A stretch of 10,219 bases of DNA from JBBRLA01 sp038231615 (GTDB taxonomy: Bacteria > Myxococcota_A > Polyangia > Palsa-1104 > JAEUJZ01). Position 1 is the first letter of the stretch. Every line of letters begins with the position of its first letter. Below the pieces are notes generated by a model that ran no database searches, had not been told where the DNA came from, and was given only the letters and a program-made list of their open reading frames with translations. This document shows positions 6,462-10,219 of the stretch, in pieces. The stretch covers positions 1 to 10,219 of the forward strand of contig JBBRLA010000283.1 of the NCBI GenBank assembly GCA_038231615.1, given 5' to 3'. The position numbers and the translations under genes are program-made.

Positions 6462-9400
6462 TCCGGCGGATCATCGAGCTGTCCGCGCACAACAAGTATT
6501 TGGTGCTGATCCTGGCCGCCGTGGCCGTGGCCGTGGCCGTGCTGGCCATCAAGGCGATTCCGCTGGACGCCATCCCCGACCTGTCCGACACCCAGGTGAT
6601 CATCTACTCCCGTTGGGACCGCAGCCCGGATGTCGTCGAGGATCAGGTCACCTACCCGATCATCACCGCGCTTTTGGGCGCCCCCCGGGTCAAGGTCGTG
6701 CGCGGCTTCTCCGATTTTGGCTATTCCTACGTGTATGTCATCTTCGAGGACGGCACCGACCTGTATTGGGCGCGCTCGCGGGTGCTGGAGTACCTGTCCA
6801 AGATCCAGGCCCGTCTGCCCCCCGAGGTCCGTACCGAGATGGGGCCCGACGCCACCGGCGTGGGCTGGGTCTTCGAGTACGCGCTTACGGACGAGGGCGG
6901 GCAGCACACCCGCGATGAGCTGCGCAGCTACCAGGACTGGTTCCTGCGCTTCGCCCTGCAATCCGTCCCCGGCGTGGCCGAGGTGGCCACCCTGGGCGGC
7001 GGCGTCCGGCAGTATCAGGTCACCGTGGATCCCGCCAAGCTGCGCGCCTACCAGCTTGGCCTTTCCGAGATCGGCGAGGCCATCCGCAAGAGCAACAGCG
7101 AGGTGGGCGGCCGGCTGATCGAACTTTCCGGCAAGGAATTCATGGTCCGCGGCAGGGGCTACATCCGGTCCATCGCCGACATCGAGCAGGTCGCCCTGCG
7201 CGCCAGCGAAACGGGCACACCCCTGCGCATCGGCGACATCGGCAGAGTGACGCTGGGACCGGACATCCGCCGCGGCATCGCCGACCTGGACGGCAAGGGC
7301 GATACGGTGGGCGGCATCGTGGTCATGCGCTATGGGGAAAATGCGCTCAAGGTGATCGAGCGGGTGAAGGACCGACTGCGGCAGATAGCGCCCTCCCTGC
7401 CGGCCGGGGTCAAGGTGGTCACGGCCTACGATCGCTCCGAACTCATCGAGCGTTCGATCGAGACGCTGCGCGCAAAGCTCGTCGAGGAGATGATCGTCGT
7501 CTCGCTGATCATCCTGCTCTTCTTGTGGCACATCCCCTCGGCAATCATCCCCATCATCACCATCCCGGTCTCGGTGGTGCTGGCCTTCATCCCGATGTAC
7601 CTGCTCGGGGTGAACGCCAACCTCATGTCGCTTTCTGGGATCGCCATCTCCATCGGCATCCTAGTGGACGGGGCCATCGTCGAGGTGGAAAACGCCTACA
7701 AAAAGCACCAGCTCTGGCAGGAGGGCGGCCGAATCGGTGACTACCACGCCGTGCGGCTGGAGGCCCTGAAGGAAGTCGGCCCCTCGGTCTTCTTCTCGCT
7801 TCTGGTCATCGCCGTGGCCTTCCTGCCGGTCTTCACCCTGGTCGATCAGGAAGGGCGGCTCTTCCGGCCGCTGGCCATCAGCAAAAACCTGGCCATGGCC
7901 ATTGCCGCGCTGCTGGCGATCACGCTCGACCCGGCGATGCGGATGATGTTCACCCGCATGGAGCCCTTCCGCTTCCGTCCGGCCCCGCTGCGCTGGCTTG
8001 CCGACAAGTTCCTGGTGGGTACCTATTATCCCGAAGAGAAGCATCCGATCAGCCGCCTCATCTTCCGCGTCTACGAGCCGGCGTGCCGGTGGGTCCTGCG
8101 CCACCCCGGCGCGACCCTCGGCGCGGCGCTGCTGATCGTCCTTTCCACTGTGCCGGTGTACCTGCGCCTGGGATCCGAATTCATGCCACCGCTTTACGAG
8201 GGCAGCATCCTGTACATGCCGACCACGCTGCCGGGCATCTCGATCACCTCCGCAATGCAGCTTTTAAAAACCCAGGACCGCATCCTGCGCAGCTTCCCCG
8301 AGGTCCAGTCGGTCTTTGGCAAGGCCGGCCGGGCCGAGACCTCCACCGACCCGGCGCCGCTTTCCATGATGGAGACCACGGTGGTGCTTTTGCCCGATGC
8401 GCAGTGGCGCAAAAAGCCGCGCTGGTACTCCGCATGGGCCCCGGGCTTCCTGGCGTCCCTTTTGCGGCCCATCTGGCGCGATCGCATCTCCCATGAAGAG
8501 CTGATCAACGAGATGGACCAGGCCCTGCGCATTCCGGGCACGACCAACGCCTGGACCATGCCCATCAAGGCCCGCATCGACATGCTGTCCACCGGCGTAC
8601 GGACGCCGGTCGGCATCAAGCTTTTCGGCTCCGACCTGCAGGAGCTGCAGCGCATGGGCACCGAGATCGAGACCATCCTGCGGCAGGTCCCCGCCACCCG
8701 CTCGGTTTTCGCTGAACGGGCCGCGGGCGGCTACTTCGTGGACTTCGACCTGCGGCGCGAGGCGCTCGGGCGCTACGGCCTGACCGTGGACGACGCCAAC
8801 GCCGCGATCATGTCCGCGGTCGGCGGCGAGGCCGTCGCCACCACCATCGAGGGGCGGGAGCGCTACACGATCAACCTGCGCTACCCGCGCGAACTTCGCG
8901 AAGATCTCAACCAGCTTGGCAAGGTGCTGGTGCTGGCCCCGGGGGGCGCCCAGGTGCCGCTGGCGCAGCTCGCCGAGATCCGCCTGACCACCGGCCCCTC
9001 GATGATTCGCGATGAAGACGGCCTGCTCTCGGCCTACGTCTACGTCGACTTCGACACCGAGGCGCGCGACATCGGCAGCTACGTGGCCGACGCCAAGAAG
9101 GCGGTGGAGGCCAAGCTGAAGCCACGGCCCGGCTACACCCTGACCTGGAGCGGCCAGTTCGAGAATATGTTGCGCGTGCGCGAGAGGATGAAGGTCGTGC
9201 TGCCGGTAACCCTTTTGCTGATCTTCCTTTTGCTCTACATGAATACCAAGTCGGCGTTCAAGGCGGGCATCGTCATGTTGGCCGTGCCCTTCTCCGCGGT
9301 TGGCGCGGTGTGGCTGCTCTACCTGTTGGGCTATAATGTCTCGATCGCCGTGTGGGTGGGGCTCATCGCGCTGATGGGACTGGATGCCGAGACCGGTGTG

Positions 9401-9736
9401 TTCATGCTGCTTTTCCTGGACCTTGCCTATCACGAGGCGGAGCAAAAGGGGCGCCTGCGCGACCGGGCCGAGCTTGTGGAGGCCATCATCCACGGCGCGG
9501 TCAAGCGGGCCCGGCCCAAGGCCATGACCGTGTGCGCCGCGTTCATGGGCCTTTTGCCCATCTTGTGGGCTACCGGGGCGGGCTCGGACGTGATGAAGCG
9601 AATCGCGGCCCCCATGGTAGGGGGCCTTTTCACCTCATTCATCCTGGAACTGCTGGTTTACCCGGCCGTCTTCATGCTGTGGAAGCAACGGGCCCTCGGG
9701 AATTCCCGGAAGGAGGCTTCCGGGAATTCAGTCTAG
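6458..9736 (+). CDS. cusA: CusA-like HME-RND Cu(I)/Ag(I) efflux pump
   Basis: The 1092-residue inner-membrane pump exports metal driven by protons. It opens MIRRIIELSAHNKYLVLILA and has IPLDAIPDLSDTQVII, a hallmark of the HME-RND family. Set against E. coli CusA as I recall it, the periplasmic metal site is complete: Met587 in LYMPTTLPG (M573), Met637 in DPAPLSMMETT (M623) and Met709 in RIDMLSTGV (M672). The proton relay is also present: Asp404 in TM4, Glu978 in TM10 and Lys1021 (D405, E939, K984). Length is somewhat above the E. coli protein (1047), mainly because of about 23 extra aromatic residues at 651-677 between the second and third methionine. There are no CzcA-specific features that would favour Zn/Co/Cd. 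No Shine-Dalgarno sequence precedes the ATG; translation should depend on coupling through the ATGA overlap with the adaptor. The last 12 codons are built from a perfect inverted repeat, and they follow the point where the last helix and its basic cap end. Confidence 0.95.
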   Translation: MIRRIIELSAHNKYLVLILAAVAVAVAVLAIKAIPLDAIPDLSDTQVIIYSRWDRSPDVVEDQVTYPIITALLGAPRVKVVRGFSDFGYSYVYVIFEDGTDLYWARSRVLEYLSKIQARLPPEVRTEMGPDATGVGWVFEYALTDEGGQHTRDELRSYQDWFLRFALQSVPGVAEVATLGGGVRQYQVTVDPAKLRAYQLGLSEIGEAIRKSNSEVGGRLIELSGKEFMVRGRGYIRSIADIEQVALRASETGTPLRIGDIGRVTLGPDIRRGIADLDGKGDTVGGIVVMRYGENALKVIERVKDRLRQIAPSLPAGVKVVTAYDRSELIERSIETLRAKLVEEMIVVSLIILLFLWHIPSAIIPIITIPVSVVLAFIPMYLLGVNANLMSLSGIAISIGILVDGAIVEVENAYKKHQLWQEGGRIGDYHAVRLEALKEVGPSVFFSLLVIAVAFLPVFTLVDQEGRLFRPLAISKNLAMAIAALLAITLDPAMRMMFTRMEPFRFRPAPLRWLADKFLVGTYYPEEKHPISRLIFRVYEPACRWVLRHPGATLGAALLIVLSTVPVYLRLGSEFMPPLYEGSILYMPTTLPGISITSAMQLLKTQDRILRSFPEVQSVFGKAGRAETSTDPAPLSMMETTVVLLPDAQWRKKPRWYSAWAPGFLASLLRPIWRDRISHEELINEMDQALRIPGTTNAWTMPIKARIDMLSTGVRTPVGIKLFGSDLQELQRMGTEIETILRQVPATRSVFAERAAGGYFVDFDLRREALGRYGLTVDDANAAIMSAVGGEAVATTIEGRERYTINLRYPRELREDLNQLGKVLVLAPGGAQVPLAQLAEIRLTTGPSMIRDEDGLLSAYVYVDFDTEARDIGSYVADAKKAVEAKLKPRPGYTLTWSGQFENMLRVRERMKVVLPVTLLLIFLLLYMNTKSAFKAGIVMLAVPFSAVGAVWLLYLLGYNVSIAVWVGLIALMGLDAETGVFMLLFLDLAYHEAEQKGRLRDRAELVEAIIHGAVKRARPKAMTVCAAFMGLLPILWATGAGSDVMKRIAAPMVGGLFTSFILELLVYPAVFMLWKQRALGNSRKEASGNSV
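9700..9729. repeat. perfect 13-bp inverted repeat at the 3' end of the pump gene
   Basis: GAATTCCCGGAAG (9700-9712) and its exact reverse complement CTTCCGGGAATTC (9717-9729) are separated by GAGG, ending 4 bp before the TAG at 9734-9736. In RNA this would be a stable 13-bp hairpin with a 4-nt loop. No run of T follows, so it is not a canonical intrinsic terminator; it may protect the 3' end of the operon mRNA or assist termination. It is translated as the last residues GNSRKEASGNS, a tail I do not recall from other CusA proteins. Confidence 0.9.
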
Positions 9737-9924
9737 CGCCCGTCACCCCGGAGCATCTGCTGGAACTGCCTGGTGAAGAGGTTGAAAGCGACCGCCTTCG
9801 CCAGGAGTCGCCCGGTCAGGGTGGGGGACGCGCTCCTTTCGCGGGGGGTGGCGCCGCACATTTTTGATAATTCGCAAGAGGCGCAGGACTTCGTGGCGGA
9901 GGAGTAGGATGTTTGGGAGTTGTG
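9737..9924. other. non-coding stretch downstream of the efflux operon
   Basis: No gene is convincing here on either strand. The open frames that cross it are rich in Arg/Pro/Gly and change with the repeats, as expected of GC-rich non-coding DNA. One AT-rich patch, ATTTTTGATAATT (9860-9872), follows a GC-rich segment with a 4-bp GCGG/CCGC pairing (9841-9857), which is too weak to call a terminator. A purine-rich run GGAGGAGTAGGA lies at about 9898-9909 on the plus strand without a fitting start codon and frame. Confidence 0.4.
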
Positions 9925-9991
9925 GCAGGGGCATGCCGGTTTTGGCGGCAGTGGACCTCATTTTGCGCAGGGGTATGCCGGTTTTGGCGGC
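9925..9991. repeat. 25-bp direct repeat, two copies 42 bp apart
   Basis: Copy 1 is 9925-9949 and copy 2 is 9967-9991; they differ at one base (C or T at the eighth position, GCAGGGG[C/T]ATGCC at the start and GGTTTTGGCGGC at the end). The start-to-start distance of 42 bp is a multiple of three, so on the minus strand the copies read as AAKTGIPL and AAKTGMPL in one frame. A weaker match to the beginning of the unit (GCGCAGG) lies at 9881, another 42-bp step upstream of copy 1's register, suggesting an older, decayed third unit. Confidence 0.75.
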
Positions 9992-10024
9992 GATTTCGGC
10001 CCCGTTGGCCTGCTTCGTTATCGA

Positions 10025-10196
10025 GATGGCCTGATCTGTTCTGGCAACGGCACCCCCCTGCCGTTCCAACGGCACCCCCCTGCCGTTCCAACGGCACCCC
10101 TCTGCCGTTCCAACGGCACCCCTCTGCCGTTATAACGGCACCCTCCTGCCGTCACTACGGCACCCTCCTGCCGTTCCGCATCACGATCAGGCCATC
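10025..10196. repeat. inverted GATGGCCTGATC elements bracketing the hairpin array
   Basis: GATGGCCTGATC at 10025-10036 is the exact reverse complement of GATCAGGCCATC at 10185-10196. The two 12-bp copies sit 9 bp before the first and 7 bp after the last 22-bp unit, so the array and its borders form one nested inverted structure. This arrangement suggests a defined element instead of random slippage repeats. Confidence 0.65.
10046..10177. repeat. array of six 22-bp tandem units, each a short hairpin
   Basis: Units start at 10046, 10068, 10090, 10112, 10134 and 10156 with no spacers. Each has arm AACGGCA, a 6-nt pyrimidine loop, arm TGCCGTT and a 2-nt linker (mostly CC). The central six pairs ACGGCA/TGCCGT are identical in all six; only the outermost pair is broken in units 5 and 6. 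The loops change in adjacent pairs: CCCCCC in units 1-2, CCCCTC in 3-4, CCCTCC in 5-6. Read from the minus strand, the loops are GGAGGG, GAGGGG and GGGGGG, purine-rich and Shine-Dalgarno- or GGA-like. The period is not a multiple of three, so the array is not a protein repeat. It may be a REP/BIME-like or VNTR element, or an RNA with repeated stem-loops. Confidence 0.9.
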
Positions 10197-10219
10197 CGCG
10201 CCTCGATCAGGGCCATCCG
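10184..10219. repeat. start of a second ~20-bp repeat family, cut by the window edge
   Basis: CGATCAGGCCATCCG (10184-10198) recurs as CGATCAGGGCCATCCG (10204-10219) with one extra G and a start-to-start spacing of 20 bp. More copies may lie beyond the edge. On the minus strand the units read as ATGGCC(C)TGATC. Only two copies are visible, so whether this is a tandem array is unknown. Confidence 0.55.

Noticed and set aside
6092..7531. Long minus-strand frame (479 codons) inside the adaptor and pump genes
   Set aside because: It is the antisense shadow of strongly coding GC-rich DNA. The product is His/Asp/Gly-rich without domains, whereas the plus strand encodes well-defined family members.
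8264..9493. Second long minus-strand frame within the pump gene
   Set aside because: Same reasoning: antisense of cusA, with low-complexity composition.
9841..9865. GC-rich segment followed by TTTTT as an intrinsic terminator for the efflux operon
   Set aside because: The best stem is only four base pairs with a large loop, and a 3-nt gap separates it from the T run.
9743..10075. Open frame on the minus strand converging on the pump gene
   Set aside because: The start must lie inside the hairpin repeats at a non-ATG codon, there is no ribosome binding site, the composition is Arg/Pro-rich, and I recognise no family. Kept only as a possibility in the direct-repeat finding.
10046..10177. Tandem array considered as a CRISPR
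   Set aside because: The 22-bp units are contiguous with no unique spacers, and no cas gene is present.

Overview
The window is about 10.2 kb of GC-rich DNA from a Gram-negative bacterium. The evidence is an outer-membrane efflux factor, a periplasmic adaptor and an RND pump encoded together. A short lipoprotein with many Cx(n)C pairs resembles those common in Myxococcota and other former Deltaproteobacteria, but this is only a hint and the phylum is not settled. There are no rRNA or tRNA genes, no CRISPR array and no clear insertion sequence.

Layout. Positions 1-617 (+) hold the last 54 codons of a multi-pass membrane protein, probably a spermidine-synthase-like membrane protein, then a short fragment matching the C-terminal end of an ArnT/GT39-type glycosyltransferase that lacks the rest of its gene. 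On the minus strand follow a cysteine-rich secreted lipoprotein (662-1054) and a two-gene unit (3277-1280): a 457-residue metallo-beta-lactamase-fold hydrolase, and a 200-residue protein of unknown function read 21 bp downstream with a strong ribosome binding site. A 113-bp divergent spacer (3278-3390) carries a plausible sigma70-type promoter for the rightward operon.

The main content is a complete heavy-metal efflux operon (3391-9736, +): a small secreted protein with two Cys-Cys motifs, a CusC/TolC-like outer membrane factor, a CusB-like adaptor and a CusA-like HME-RND pump. The last three genes are coupled by TAATG and ATGA overlaps. The three metal-binding methionines known from E. coli CusB and the three from E. 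coli CusA are all present, so the predicted substrate is Cu(I)/Ag(I) rather than Zn/Co/Cd. Several methionines of the E. coli CusA relay are not conserved, and the small CC-motif protein occupies the place where a CusF-like chaperone might be expected. No regulator gene is visible in the window.

The pump gene ends in a perfect 13-bp-arm inverted repeat that also encodes its last residues. The remaining 483 bp (9737-10219) contain no convincing gene but are dense in repeats: a 25-bp direct repeat at 42-bp spacing, then six head-to-tail 22-bp units that can each form a 7-bp stem with a 6-nt loop, bracketed by an inverted GATGGCCTGATC element and followed by the start of a second repeat family that runs off the window. 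This repeat tract is the least explained part of the sequence.
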